This document shows positions 33,013-42,984 of a DNA stretch of 64,000 nucleotides, piece by piece. The stretch is from Iris pallida. Its lineage: Eukaryota > Streptophyta > Magnoliopsida > Asparagales > Iridaceae. Each line of letters starts with the position of its first letter. Position 1 is the first letter of the stretch. The translations under genes were made by a program, and so were the position numbers. The notes beneath the pieces are model-generated. The model was not told the DNA's origin. It was given only the letters and a program-made list of their open reading frames with translations, and did no database searches. The DNA lies in contig JANAVB010005597.1 of NCBI GenBank assembly GCA_029216955.1, positions 44,979,966-45,043,965 on the forward strand, given 5' to 3'.

Positions 33013-33719
33013 TTAAATTAATCCCGTAGGATGAAAATTTCTGAAAATTCATCCTTGAACTAGTCTACGTTATCATTGAGAAAAAGAGTGAATATAGATT
33101 TTAATTGAATAAGCAAATTTACAAGTATTCATTTTGCAAGGGGTAGAGTTACTTAATTAAAGAAAGCCTAATGTTCAATATTTGTGAGGGGTTGATGGAA
33201 ATTTAAGTGTTCATTTTAAAAGAATTTGAGGGCTCACTTGTGAGGGGTTGAGGTACTAATGGGAGCCCCTAAGCTCTTTAGGAAGCTGTGTACTCATTTG
33301 CTAGGGATCAAACTACTGAAGTACTGTAATGTTTGTTAGACAAGATGACAGCTCAACTACCTATAGTCGATCATTTAAGACTATAATCGAGAGTGGAAAG
33401 GTTGCATATTAATGTTCTGATTTTTGATAATTCACCTTTTTATTGGATTTTTAAAGTGGCTTCTTTATACCAAAGTCTAGAGAAGACTCAAGATGTGGAC
33501 TCTTATTAATGAAAACGATATATTCTTGCTACAAAAAATATGGCGTGGTGGGCATCGATCGACAAGTCATCTCAATTTCATTTGAGAGTTTGTTTCACGT
33601 GTCTTCACGTGTCTGGGTCCTTTTTCCTTTGTTCGGAACTTTTTTTCTTTGTTTGGGACTTTTCTCTTTTCCCCGTGTACTCGGTTAATTCTTGTTTCGT
33701 TAATTACCGTTGTATATAG
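33013..33719. other. Intergenic sequence between MULE and copia
   Basis: Starts with the right arm of the 31-bp inverted repeat (33013-33043). The rest is AT-rich with no recognisable gene or element. Confidence 0.5.
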
Positions 33720-34526
33720 TGTTGGAAAAGAAGCGCGAAATTTTTTTCCCAAACCGGAGAGTACCTGCGAGAGGACCGAACAATACAAACGCACGAATCC
33801 AAAAACAATCACACAAAACAATCCACGCAGACACAGAGAATTTTTGACGTGGAAAACCCTTGCGGAAAAAAAAACCACGGGACGATCGGAGTCCAACCCT
33901 GAGAAGCCTCCACTAATGGAATAGAAGAATTACACCCTCTACAAACTCCTCCCGTTCCAAATCGGATCCCTACAACACTCAGAAATAAGAACAATGATTA
34001 CAAGGCTACGAAGAGCAAGAACGACGAGTAGAGATTACCCGAACACGATCTCCTTCGAATAGCGACCTTCAATCCTCCGTCTTCTTCTCCGAAGTTGTAA
34101 TGGCACTCTTGCCTCCTTCCTCTCTCCAAGTTGTGTTACTTTGCGATATGAATTAGGGTTGAAAAATCCCAACTTAACTCCCTAATCCCGCAGCCAACCT
34201 GGACCGTTGGATTAGATCCAATGGTGAAAAATCACCCGAAAACCCGCTTCAGCCCCGACGACACAGAGTTCGGCCAGAACTCTGTGTCGGGCAAACAGCA
34301 CTGGACGGCCAACTTCTGGAAGAGCCAGACCGAGTTCGGCCAGAACTCGGCCTGGGACCGAGTTCGGCCCGAACTCGGCAGGCCCAGGCCAGAATCTCCC
34401 TTAGGAGCAGCAGCAGCAGTAGCAACTCCGCGTCGCCTACTTCCCGAGCTTCTTCGACATACGAACGGCGCTCGTCGCACTCCGGGGTCTTCTCCACATA
34501 GGTTGGGAACCCCATCCACTCCAACA
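33720..34526 (-). repeat. copia 3' LTR
   Basis: Near-identical to 38635-39440. It contains three consecutive palindromes around GAGTTCGGCCAGAACTC (34261-34378). Confidence 0.92.
34261..34378 (-). repeat. Three palindromes in the copia LTR
   Basis: 34261-34287: ACACAGAGTTC-ggcca-GAACTCTGTGT (11-bp stem). 34330-34350: CCGAGTTC-ggcca-GAACTCGG. 34358-34378: CCGAGTTC-ggccc-GAACTCGG. The same set is in the other LTR (39175-39292). Confidence 0.9.
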
Positions 34527-34543
34527 AATCTTTCCCTTCACAA

Positions 34544-37500
34544 CTATGGGGAGGATGTCGTCATCCCGACGATCTGCCTGCAGTACTCAAACTTCCCTCT
34601 TGGTAGAATCTTCGTGAACATATCAGCTCCGTTGTCATCTGTATGAACCTTCTCAAGCTCCGCGTCCTTCTTCTCAACCACATCCCGTATCCAATGATAC
34701 CGGGTCTCGATGTGCTTGGACCGGCTATGAAAAGTCTGATTCTTCACAAGATGGATAGCGCTCTGACTGTCGCAAAGCAAAGTATACTGCTCTTGCTTCA
34801 GTCCCATTTCCTGCAGCAGCTTCTTCATCCACAACAGCTCCTTGCAAGCCTCCGTCGCCGCAATGTACTCTGCCTCTGTCGTCGACAAAGCAACACACTT
34901 CTGCAACCGTGACTGCCACGACACTGCTCCTCCCGCAAACATCATCACGTAGCCCGAAGTCGATCGTCTCGTGTCTACATCTCCAGCCATATCAGCGTCG
35001 GTATACCCAACCAGCTTCGGCTCGTCACCACCCAAAAAAAGTCTCCAATCAGCAGTGCCCTGAAGATATCGTAGAATCCACTTGACCGCACTCCAATGTA
35101 CCCTTCCAGGATTTGAAAGATACATGCTAACCGTACCAACTGCATGAGCAATATCTGGCCTCGTACACACCATGGCATACATCAGACTTCCCACAGCTGA
35201 GGCATATGGAACCCGCTCCATATCTTCTTTTTCGTCCTCGGTAGATGGACACTGCTCCTCAGTGAGCTTAAAGTGAGCCGCAAGAGGGGAACTCACTTTC
35301 TTCGACCCGTCCATCCCGAAACGCTGAAGTATCCGGTGAATGTACTTCGTTTGGGACAAGTGTAGCAGCTTGGACTCTCTCTCTCGGCTGATCTCCATCC
35401 CAAAAATAGTCTTCGGTGCGCCCAAATCCTTCATAGAGAAGGCCGCGCCCAGTTGGCGCTTCAGCTCCGCTATCCTTGTGGCATTCCGACCCACTAATAG
35501 CATATCATCAACATAGAGCAACAAAATGATGAAATCATCATCGGCAAAATATCTCACAAATGCACAATGGTCCGACGTCGTCCGTGTATAACCATGCTCC
35601 CCCATAAACGACTCGAATTTCCTGTACCACTGCCTCGGAGCCTGCTTCAGACCATACAAGCTCTTCCTCAACCGACAGACCAAATGTGACTTGCCCTTCT
35701 CACTGAATCCCTCTGGCTGCTCCATGTACAACTCCTCCTCAAGATCACCGTGGAGGAATGCCGTCTTCACATCCATCTGCTCGACCTCCAAGTCGAAACT
35801 GGCTGCTAATGCTAGCACCACCCGAATAGACGAATGCTTGACAATAGGCGAAAAGATCTCATCATAATCCACGCCTTTCCGCTGACCGTAGCCTTTGACT
35901 ACCAGCCTCGCTTTGTATCGAGGGCGAGTAGCATCTTCCGTCTGCTTCACTCTGAACACCCATCGATTCTTCAAAACCTTCTTGCCCTTTGGCAATCGTA
36001 CCAGATCATAAGTGGAATTGGTGTGCAAGGAACTCATCTCCTCCTGCATAGCCTCCATCCACTCCTGCCTGTGTTCGTCTTCCATAGCCTCTTCAAAACT
36101 TTCGGGCTCTCCCCCGTCAGTCAATAGCACATACTCATCTGGTGAGTATCTCGTAGATGGTCGACGATCCCTGTCACTCCTCCTCAAAGGAACCACTGGT
36201 GCTGGCTGTATACCAACAGCCTCCTCCCCTTCAGGAACTGTCTCCCCGGCATGCTCATCCTCCTGAGGGACACCCTGACCACCATCAGCAGGCTGATGAT
36301 CAAGGTTGGGAGCAACTCCATGTACTGGCTCCCCCATAATTGGATCCTCTGCGATGTCCTCTGGAAACTGCTCGAAGCGAAATGACTCTAACTCAGGCAA
36401 TTCCTCAGCCTCAGAGGGCGTCTCGGAATCCTGAGTGTTGGTCATGGTCTGATCCTCGACGAACACCACGTCCCTGCTTCTGTAGAGCTTTCCTTCCACT
36501 GGGTCGTAGTGTCTATAGCCAAACTCATCCCGACCGTAGCCGACAAAGACGCATCGCCTCGTCTTCAGCTCAAGTTTGGTCCTCTCGTCCTTCGGTACAT
36601 GCACGAAGGCTTTACAACCAAACGTCCGCAGGTGATTGTATGACGGCTCTTTGCCGTACCATACTTTGTCAGGCACATCACCCTGCAACGGAGCACTAGG
36701 AGACAAATTAATAATATAAGCAGCTGTGAGAAGAGCCTCACCCCAATAACTGCCCGGCAAGTTTGCTTCTGACAGCAAACACCGCACCCTCTCCATCAGT
36801 GTCCTGTTCATGCGCTCCGCTACACCATTGAGCTGAGGTGTCTTTGGCGGAGTCTTCTGGTGTCGTATCCCTTGCTCTCTGCAATACGCATCAAAGGGAC
36901 CGATGTATTCGCCGCCATTGTCGGACCGAACACACAACAACTTCTTGCCCGTCTCCCTTTCAACAAAGGCCTGAAACTCCTTGAAAGTAGGCAGCACCTG
37001 ATCCTTGGTCTTTAAGGCATAGACCCAAACCTTCTTGGAACAGTCATCAATAAAGGTTACAAAGTAAGAAGCACCACCAAGAGATTTTACCTTCATAGGA
37101 TCGCAGACATCCGAGTGAATCAACTCGAGCAACGCCGACTTCCTCGAACTTGGGTGACTTTGGAAAGACACCCTATTTTGCTTTCCAGCTAAACAGTGCG
37201 TGCACTTCTCCAACTTTGTAGGCTTGAGCCCCGGAATCACCTTCCTATTCACCAAGTAGCTCATCCCCTTCTCGCTGATATGGCCGAGCCGTTTGTGCCA
37301 CAACTCGGTAGACGCATCACTGACTGCGTTCACCTCCTGTGCGCTCCCTTCCATATAGTAGAGACCGGACTTCTTGCTTCCTCTGGCAATCACCAACGAA
37401 CCTCTGGAAAGCTTCCACTGACTGTTCCCGAAGAGACTGAAGAATCCCTCGTCATCCAACCTTCCAACCGACACCAGGTTGAAACGGATATCAGGGACAT

Positions 37501-38116
37501 GACGAACATCCTTGAGAACAAGAACCGCACCCGTCTTCGTTCTCAAATGCACATCTCCAACGGCAACCGCCTTCGACACATCTCCGTTGTCCATCTTCAA
37601 CACTCCACAGTCGCCTGTAGTGTAAGTGGCAAACAGTGCCCTGTTGTGAGATACATGTGCTGAAGCCCCTGAGTCCACCAGCCAAGAATTGTCATCGCAG
37701 GCGAGGTTAGTAATGACCTCATCACCTACGATGATCACATCGTCTCCATGCATCGAGGCCGTCGCTGTAGTGTTCTCTTCTTGCTTCCCCTTGTCGCCCT
37801 TCTTCTCTCTCTTCCAAGCGAAACAATTCCGCTTGATATGGCCCTTCTTACCACAATGGTAACACTCTGAGTCCTCGTACCGACCTTTGGACTTCCCCCT
37901 GCTTTTGTCTCTGCCACCACCTGGACCCCTGCTTTTGCCCCTTCCGTGGCTCTCTGAAACAAGTGCCTCTGAGTGGTGGGATGTGGATGAAGTGCCCTGA
38001 GATCGTCTCCGCATCTCTTCATTCAGCACCCCGCTCTTGGCAAACTCCAGACTGACCACGCCCTCTGGAGCAGAAGCGATCATAGATACTCGTACGGTCT
38101 CCCACGAGTCTGGCAA
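34544..38116 (-). CDS. copia gag-pol polyprotein (late gag, protease, integrase, RT, RNase H)
   Basis: Uninterrupted 1190-codon frame. Residues 85-98 are the gag zinc knuckle CYHCGKKGHIKRNC. The protease active site is DSG at 148-150. Integrase has its His/Cys zinc site from 273 (WHKRLGH...CTHC) and the catalytic triad D336, D399, E434 with the expected 35-residue spacing. Reverse transcriptase includes KTAFLHGDLEEELYM (from 784) and the catalytic YVDD at 868-871. RNase H starts near 1037 (YTDADMAGD) and runs through SWQSRLQKCVALSTTEAEY to MFTKILPRGKFE. Order PR-IN-RT-RH is diagnostic for copia. All key catalytic residues are present, so pol could be functional; the Met start is only the first after the gag lesions. 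Confidence 0.95.
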   Translation of the reverse strand: MPDSWETVRVSMIASAPEGVVSLEFAKSGVLNEEMRRRSQGTSSTSHHSEALVSESHGRGKSRGPGGGRDKSRGKSKGRYEDSECYHCGKKGHIKRNCFAWKREKKGDKGKQEENTTATASMHGDDVIIVGDEVITNLACDDNSWLVDSGASAHVSHNRALFATYTTGDCGVLKMDNGDVSKAVAVGDVHLRTKTGAVLVLKDVRHVPDIRFNLVSVGRLDDEGFFSLFGNSQWKLSRGSLVIARGSKKSGLYYMEGSAQEVNAVSDASTELWHKRLGHISEKGMSYLVNRKVIPGLKPTKLEKCTHCLAGKQNRVSFQSHPSSRKSALLELIHSDVCDPMKVKSLGGASYFVTFIDDCSKKVWVYALKTKDQVLPTFKEFQAFVERETGKKLLCVRSDNGGEYIGPFDAYCREQGIRHQKTPPKTPQLNGVAERMNRTLMERVRCLLSEANLPGSYWGEALLTAAYIINLSPSAPLQGDVPDKVWYGKEPSYNHLRTFGCKAFVHVPKDERTKLELKTRRCVFVGYGRDEFGYRHYDPVEGKLYRSRDVVFVEDQTMTNTQDSETPSEAEELPELESFRFEQFPEDIAEDPIMGEPVHGVAPNLDHQPADGGQGVPQEDEHAGETVPEGEEAVGIQPAPVVPLRRSDRDRRPSTRYSPDEYVLLTDGGEPESFEEAMEDEHRQEWMEAMQEEMSSLHTNSTYDLVRLPKGKKVLKNRWVFRVKQTEDATRPRYKARLVVKGYGQRKGVDYDEIFSPIVKHSSIRVVLALAASFDLEVEQMDVKTAFLHGDLEEELYMEQPEGFSEKGKSHLVCRLRKSLYGLKQAPRQWYRKFESFMGEHGYTRTTSDHCAFVRYFADDDFIILLLYVDDMLLVGRNATRIAELKRQLGAAFSMKDLGAPKTIFGMEISRERESKLLHLSQTKYIHRILQRFGMDGSKKVSSPLAAHFKLTEEQCPSTEDEKEDMERVPYASAVGSLMYAMVCTRPDIAHAVGTVSMYLSNPGRVHWSAVKWILRYLQGTADWRLFLGGDEPKLVGYTDADMAGDVDTRRSTSGYVMMFAGGAVSWQSRLQKCVALSTTEAEYIAATEACKELLWMKKLLQEMGLKQEQYTLLCDSQSAIHLVKNQTFHSRSKHIETRYHWIRDVVEKKDAELEKVHTDDNGADMFTKILPRGKFEYCRQIVGMTTSSP

Positions 38117-38128
38117 AGTATACAGCAG

Positions 38129-38562
38129 TCACAGTCCCTGAACTTCGTCGTCGAACTTGACTCCCATAGAAGACAGCTGGCCAACCACGCCCTGGAACTC
38201 ACTCAAGTGATCCGAAATAGACGCCCATCCTTATACCGCAGACCCATCATCGTTCGGATCAGGAACAACTTGTTTACCCCGGTCTTCTTCGCATACAAGG
38301 ATTCCAGCTTATCCCACAACGTCTTCGCGTGCTCAATATTGGCAACGTGGTTGTACACGTTCTCATCAACAAACTGCTGTATATACCCACACACCTGTAT
38401 ATGCTCGAATGTCCAGTCCTCCTCGGATTTATCACTGGACTTCTCGGATGCAAACACGGGTAGATGCAGCTTCTTAACAAACAGCAAATCCTTCATCTTT
38501 CTCCGCCAATAATGATAGTTTGAGCCATTAAGATTCACCATGCGCACCGGCTTCGCGTCCAT
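38129..38562 (-). pseudogene. copia gag N-terminus with frameshift and stop
   Basis: The gag start MDAKPVRMVNLNGSNYHYWR at 38562 has the typical copia N-terminus (NGSNYxxWRRKM) and the WDKLESLYAKKTGVNK block. After GLRYKDG a one-base deletion near 38219-38223 shifts the frame to an early stop at 38203. The correct frame resumes (SDHLSEFQGVV) and meets an in-frame TGA at 38131-38129 before the long pol frame. Two lesions separate gag from pol, so capsid protein cannot be made from this copy. Confidence 0.88.
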
Positions 38563-38616
38563 CTCTCCTCTCTGGTTTCTCTGTCAACTACTGACACTCC
38601 TTCTGAATTCCAGAAC

Positions 38617-38631
38617 CTGGCTCTGATACCA
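38617..38631 (-). promoter_or_regulatory. Primer binding site (tRNA-iMet) of the copia element
   Basis: TGGTATCAGAGCC on the minus strand, a few bases inside the 5' LTR edge at 38635. Confidence 0.88.
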
Positions 38632-38634
38632 CTC

Positions 38635-39440
38635 TGTTGGGAAAGAAGCGCGGAAACCTTTCCCCAAACCGGAGAGTACCTGCGAGAGGACCGAGCAATA
38701 CAAATGCACGAACCCAAAAACAACCACACAAAACAATCCACGCAGACACAGAAAATTTTTGACGTGGAAAATCCTTGCGGAAAAAAAACCACGGGACGAT
38801 CGGAGTCCAACCCTGAGAAGCCTCCGCTAATGGAATAGAAGAATTACACCCTCTACAAACTCCTCCCGATCCAAATCGGATCCCCACAACACTCAGAAAT
38901 AAGAACAATGATTACAAGGCTACGAAGAGCAAGAACGACGAGTAGAGATTACCCGAACACGATCTCCTTCGAATAGCGACCTTCAATCCTCCGTCTTCTT
39001 CTCCGAAGTTGTAATGGCACTCTTGCCTCCTTCCTCTCTCCAAGTTGTGTTACTTTGCGATATGAATTAGGGTTGGAAAATCCCAACTTAACTCCCTAAT
39101 CCCGCAGCCAACCTGGACCGTTGGATTAGATCCAGTGGTGAAAAATCACCCGAAAATCCGCTTCAGCCCCGACGACACAGAGTTCGGCCAGAACTCTGTG
39201 TCGGACAAACAGCACTGGACGGCCAACTTCTGGAAGAGCCAGACCGAGTTCGGCCAGAACTCGGCCTGGGACCGAGTTCGGCCCGAACTCGGCAGGCCCA
39301 GGCCAGAATCTCCCTTAGGAGCAGCAGCAGCAGTAGCAACTCCGCGTCGCCTACTTCCCGAGCTTCTTCGACATACGAACGGCGCTCGTCGCACTCCGGG
39401 ATCTTCTCTACATAGGTTGGGAACTCCACCCACTCCAACA
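38635..39440 (-). repeat. copia 5' LTR
   Basis: 806 bp, matching 33720-34526 with few differences. It reads TGTTGGGAAAGAAGCGCGG at the inner (plus-strand left) end and CACTCCAACA at the outer end. Confidence 0.92.
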
Positions 39441-39629
39441 TATATATAGATTGTATATAGATTATAAACTAACGATCTATGTACGAAAAGTACACAAACA
39501 AAACTTGTTTAGCTTCGAGGTAATAGGATTTTCTCCTGCATGCGATCTGTGTTGAGACACGGTCGTTTGAAAAAATTTACCAGCTAGCGAAAACTCGTTG
39601 TTCTCTATCCCGAACCGAAAATCCTTACT

Positions 39630-39631
<2 letters not shown>

Positions 39632-39710
<79 letters not shown>
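39632..39710. repeat. (AT)n microsatellite
   Basis: About 79 bp of pure TA repeat. Others lie at 40445-40502, 40690-40712 and 44027-44127. Confidence 0.95.
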
Positions 39711-39712
<2 letters not shown>

Positions 39713-40440
39713 ACGAGAATATCCGCCTGCCTATAAGCAGAAGACCGGACGATCCAACTATAATTATATATGCCAACAATCATTAATAATACATTTTTTC
39801 AATCACATATATAGGCCATATGAGAAATAATCATGGTAGGGTCTATGAATAATCGCTCTTTAATTCAAAGAATTTTGTATTCTATGAACTGTAAGAGGAA
39901 TTTTAGACTCCAAAGTACACCTCGCCATATCGTATTTTTCCACCGTCAGGTTCTAATAGTTCCACAAGTTGTATATGAAATAATCGTAACTGCATCCCAA
40001 AAATTTTCAACCAATACATTCATTGATTTTTCGTAATATGCCGATCGAGTTTCACTTGCGGTACGTCCATAACTTGATTTTATGTATGCAAAAGTAGCTA
40101 TCATTGAAAACGTGACGGTCCGTCTTGCAATTGGAACGTCCAATGAAAAATAAATTCATAGTATTTGGTAATATAGCACGTGGATGTGAAAGAAATTAAA
40201 GGTAGCTCTAATCTATGCTACTACTATATAATTGAAAAGTTCACTTCTTCACGGTAAAAATTTTGTTTTCATTATATTTTTTGCATATATTTATCTGTTA
40301 ATATAATATTCGAAGGAATGACAACGTTCTTGAATAGTATTTTTAATAATATATAGAGTGACTTCAGATGTTTATGGAGATAGTAGATAAAGTTGCTACT
40401 TATAATGCATATGGTGATTGTATATGTACATATTTTCGTT

Positions 40441-40444
<4 letters not shown>
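39711..40444. other. Unassigned AT-rich sequence
   Basis: No gene, no recognisable element termini. Open frames are short and unlike known proteins. Confidence 0.5.

Positions 40445-40502
<58 letters not shown>
40445..40502. repeat. (AT)n microsatellite
   Basis: Pure TA run directly before the SINE-like unit. Confidence 0.95.
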
Positions 40503-40505
<3 letters not shown>

Positions 40506-40510
40506 CAAAA

Positions 40511-40645
40511 GCAAATGATCTTTGGCCTAGTGGTTAAGAGAGATGCATATGGTCCAAGTGGTCGGAGTTCGAGTTCCAGTACGTGTAATTATAAAAGAAC
40601 TCTCAAAGTGGTTTTAGTGCCATATGTTACCATGTGATTGAAGAG
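40511..40645 (+). mobile_element. tRNA-derived SINE-like element
   Basis: Contains RNA polymerase III promoter boxes: an A box TGGCCTAGTGG at 40523-40533 and a B box GTTCGAGTTCC at 40568-40578, 34 bp apart. The unit is flanked by TGAACAAAA at 40502-40510 and 40646-40654 (a third copy at 40672-40680), consistent with a target-site duplication. It does not fold as a normal tRNA and lacks a clear anticodon arm, which favours a SINE over a tRNA gene. Confidence 0.6.
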
Positions 40646-40712
40646 TGAACAAAAATTATAATTTTTGGGGTTGAACAAAAATGAAATCTATATATATATA
40701 TATATATATATA

Positions 40713-41262
40713 CGTGCAACTTAAGTTTAACGTGACTTTGGCCTACGTAGAATGACTGGTCTTTTATTACACATTACACATTAGAATTAGAAAGCGACTA
40801 TTCGACCAGTGAAGAATGGGGAGAACATGGCAAGTGAAGAGAAGACAAATTGACCATGCTGAGTTCTTCGTGGGCATCATAATCAAAGTTCGCCCTCATC
40901 CAGAAGTGTCTCCAAAGTCTAGGTGTCGACAAGAATATATATGTTAACATTCATTGCTCGGGGTTATTTTCCTTTTAATATACCAACAACAAAAAATTGC
41001 GATGAAGTGTTCCAATTTATAAAGCTGAAAATGTTGCCAACTTCTACTCGAGGCCGACCCCTTGAGAGAGATTTTATTTGAGACGAAACCGTAGAAATGT
41101 AGATGATGTTGATACAAATTCAGTGTTTCGTCAAGAACAAGTGAACAACTAGCCCCTAGGGGGAAGGAACTGAGATACTGCTTGGATCATTACACGAACG
41201 GGAAAGGCTCGCACGGATTTAGGATAGGTTTTTTTTAATATTTCTATTATGTAAGTCATGGC
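40713..41262. other. Unassigned intergenic sequence
   Basis: No gene or element recognised. Moderately AT-rich. Confidence 0.5.
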
Positions 41263-41886
41263 TAGAGGTGAGCATTATTTGTTTTTGGACCCAATATAGA
41301 ACCGGCCAAAATCGAATAAGAGATTTCGTTCAATTTAAAAAAAAAAAAAATCAATTCAGTTTCAATTTTAAAAATATTAAAAAAAATCGATTTCGATCAA
41401 AAATTGAAAATCCAATAAAAATTAAGCAATTATATGAATATCCACAATTATATATATATTTTATGATTAAAAAAATAATATATTTAGTTGAAAACAACAA
41501 TTCTATTTATGTGTTTTAAAGCTCGAATTTGATAATTTAATAACTAGTCTAACTTTGAGTACAACATAAAATAAAATAAATGTGTGTATAAAATCTACAA
41601 TTTTTAATTAATGTAACTACAATTCTAACTTTGAATCGGACTTATTAAACAATAGAAATAGTCCAACCGAACAAAACGAATAGTTTATTCAATTTTATTC
41701 GGTTTTAGTTTTAGATTTGACTTAATTGTAACTTGATACCCTCAACTATTCCAGTTTTTCAACTTAATACCTCAACTTTTTTTTTTTATAACTTAATACC
41801 AAAAAAAAAGGACAAAAATATCCATATTCCAAATTTAAAACTACACACCACATTCCTTCCTCCCCTTAAAACTATACACACCATAA

Positions 41887-42086
41887 ACATAGAGGCGGAG
41901 CCGGCAGCGGGGATGAAGAATCCTAACCCGAAGCGGCCTTTGGAGGAGATCAAGGTTTGGTTGCCCGCGAGAGGTTGGGTCGGCATGACTGTATATCTGA
42001 CAGTGGTGGGAGAGAGAGAGAGAGAAGAGAGTCATGAGCATTAACAGAAGCTCAAAAACCGTACAGCTGCTGCGGATTTGTATCAT
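41887..42086 (-). pseudogene. Captured 5' fragment of a G-type lectin S-receptor-like kinase
   Basis: The minus strand encodes LAGNQTLISSKGRFGLGFF, the start of the bulb-type lectin domain of G-type lectin (S-locus) receptor kinases, where SLSGNQTL-SxxGxFxLGFF is conserved. Just upstream, in another frame, lies a signal-peptide-like FELLLMLMTLFSLSLS (from about 42056). A frameshift separates the two. The fragment stops near 41887 and the kinase is absent. It sits inside a MULE with intact TSD, so it was probably captured and moved. Confidence 0.7.
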
Positions 42087-42599
42087 GCATTCTTACAAGA
42101 AGAAGAAGATGGTGATGATGAGAATGGAAGCTCTTACCATCGTCATATGAATGAATGGATATCAAACAGACGTGCAATTAGTTGTAAACCATGTGAAAAT
42201 GCTGCTGTTAGGGGCTGTTTGGAAGCCGGGGACTGTACTGCAAGTGGCAGTTCCCGCAGCAACTGAGGCAGTTTCAGCGAGTTCTTGTGTTTGGATGACC
42301 CCAGCAAGTGCGCAGGAAGTGTCATTTCTTTGACACCTCTCACTTGCTGTCCCTCCATTTTTGTGTGTTTTCACTCCTGGCAGAAAATGGGCGGAGGTGG
42401 AGTGAAAGTGCTGCGGGGTGGAGTGAAAGTGGTCCCCACACACACCCCCCCCACAATAGCAGCAGCCTTTAGACTCCGGCGATCACCGGTACGATCGAGT
42501 TAGGGAGCGAACGAGATCCGGCCCCCGCCTGACCAGATCCGAGCGGACGACAACGGAGACAGTAGTGGTCGAGTGAGGGATTTACGAGAGAAAGAGAGA

Positions 42600-42800
42600 G
42601 GAGGCGGTGGAGAGAGGAGGCCACGACAATGAGGAGGGAGGAGGAGGCGGTGGGGAGAGAGGAGGAGGCTGCGGTGGGGAGAGTGCTAGGAGGAGGCGGT
42701 GGGGAGAGAGGAGGAGGCTGCGGTGGGGAGAGGGCTAGGTGGAGGCGGTGGGGAGAGAGGAGGAGGCTACGGTGGGGCTAGGTGGAGGCGGTGAGGAAAT
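42600..42800 (+). repeat. GGAGGCGGTGGGGAGAGA minisatellite
   Basis: About six imperfect copies of a 25-35 bp purine-rich unit inside the PIF-like element. Confidence 0.8.
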
Positions 42801-42933
42801 TGGAGGTCTATGTTGGTTCTGAAGAAGAAGAATGATGAAGTTGGTGAGACTCTGAGTTGGTTTTGAGGAAATTGGGGGTCTGCATTGGTATGGGAAAAAT
42901 TGTGTGGATTGGATTCCCACAATTTGTCATGCT

Positions 42934-42934
<1 letters not shown>

Positions 42935-42983
<49 letters not shown>
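42935..42983. repeat. (AAT)n microsatellite
   Basis: About 16 ATA/AAT units. Confidence 0.95.

Positions 42984-42984
<1 letters not shown>

Larger units (their letters stand above)
33720..39440 (-). mobile_element. Full-length Ty1/copia retrotransposon (Tnt1/Tork-like)
   Basis: 5' LTR 38635-39440, 3' LTR 33720-34526, both TGTTGG...CCAACA on the plus strand and about 806 bp long. The tRNA-iMet primer site lies next to the 5' LTR and a purine-rich GAAGGGAAAGATT directly before the 3' LTR. The polyprotein frame is intact from late gag to the RNase H end; early gag carries a frameshift and a stop. The flanks are TATAG and TATAT in TA-rich DNA, so the 5-bp TSD is imperfect. Lineage is judged from RNase H and RT motif style only. 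Confidence 0.92.

Noticed and set aside
33013..33021. 9-bp target duplication of the large MULE
   Set aside because: TTAAATTAA on the right has no match at the left edge (ACGCACTAG, Helitron sequence) or before the Helitron (ATATATTCA).
39477..39786. Tyr-Ile repeat ORFs
   Set aside because: Translations of the TA microsatellite.
40523..40578. tRNA gene
   Set aside because: A and B boxes are present but no full cloverleaf or clear anticodon arm; better explained as a SINE head.
41255..41262. 8-bp TSD for the hAT-like element at 41263-43779
   Set aside because: GTCATGGC (left) and GTACAGAT (right) do not match, so only the inverted termini support that element.
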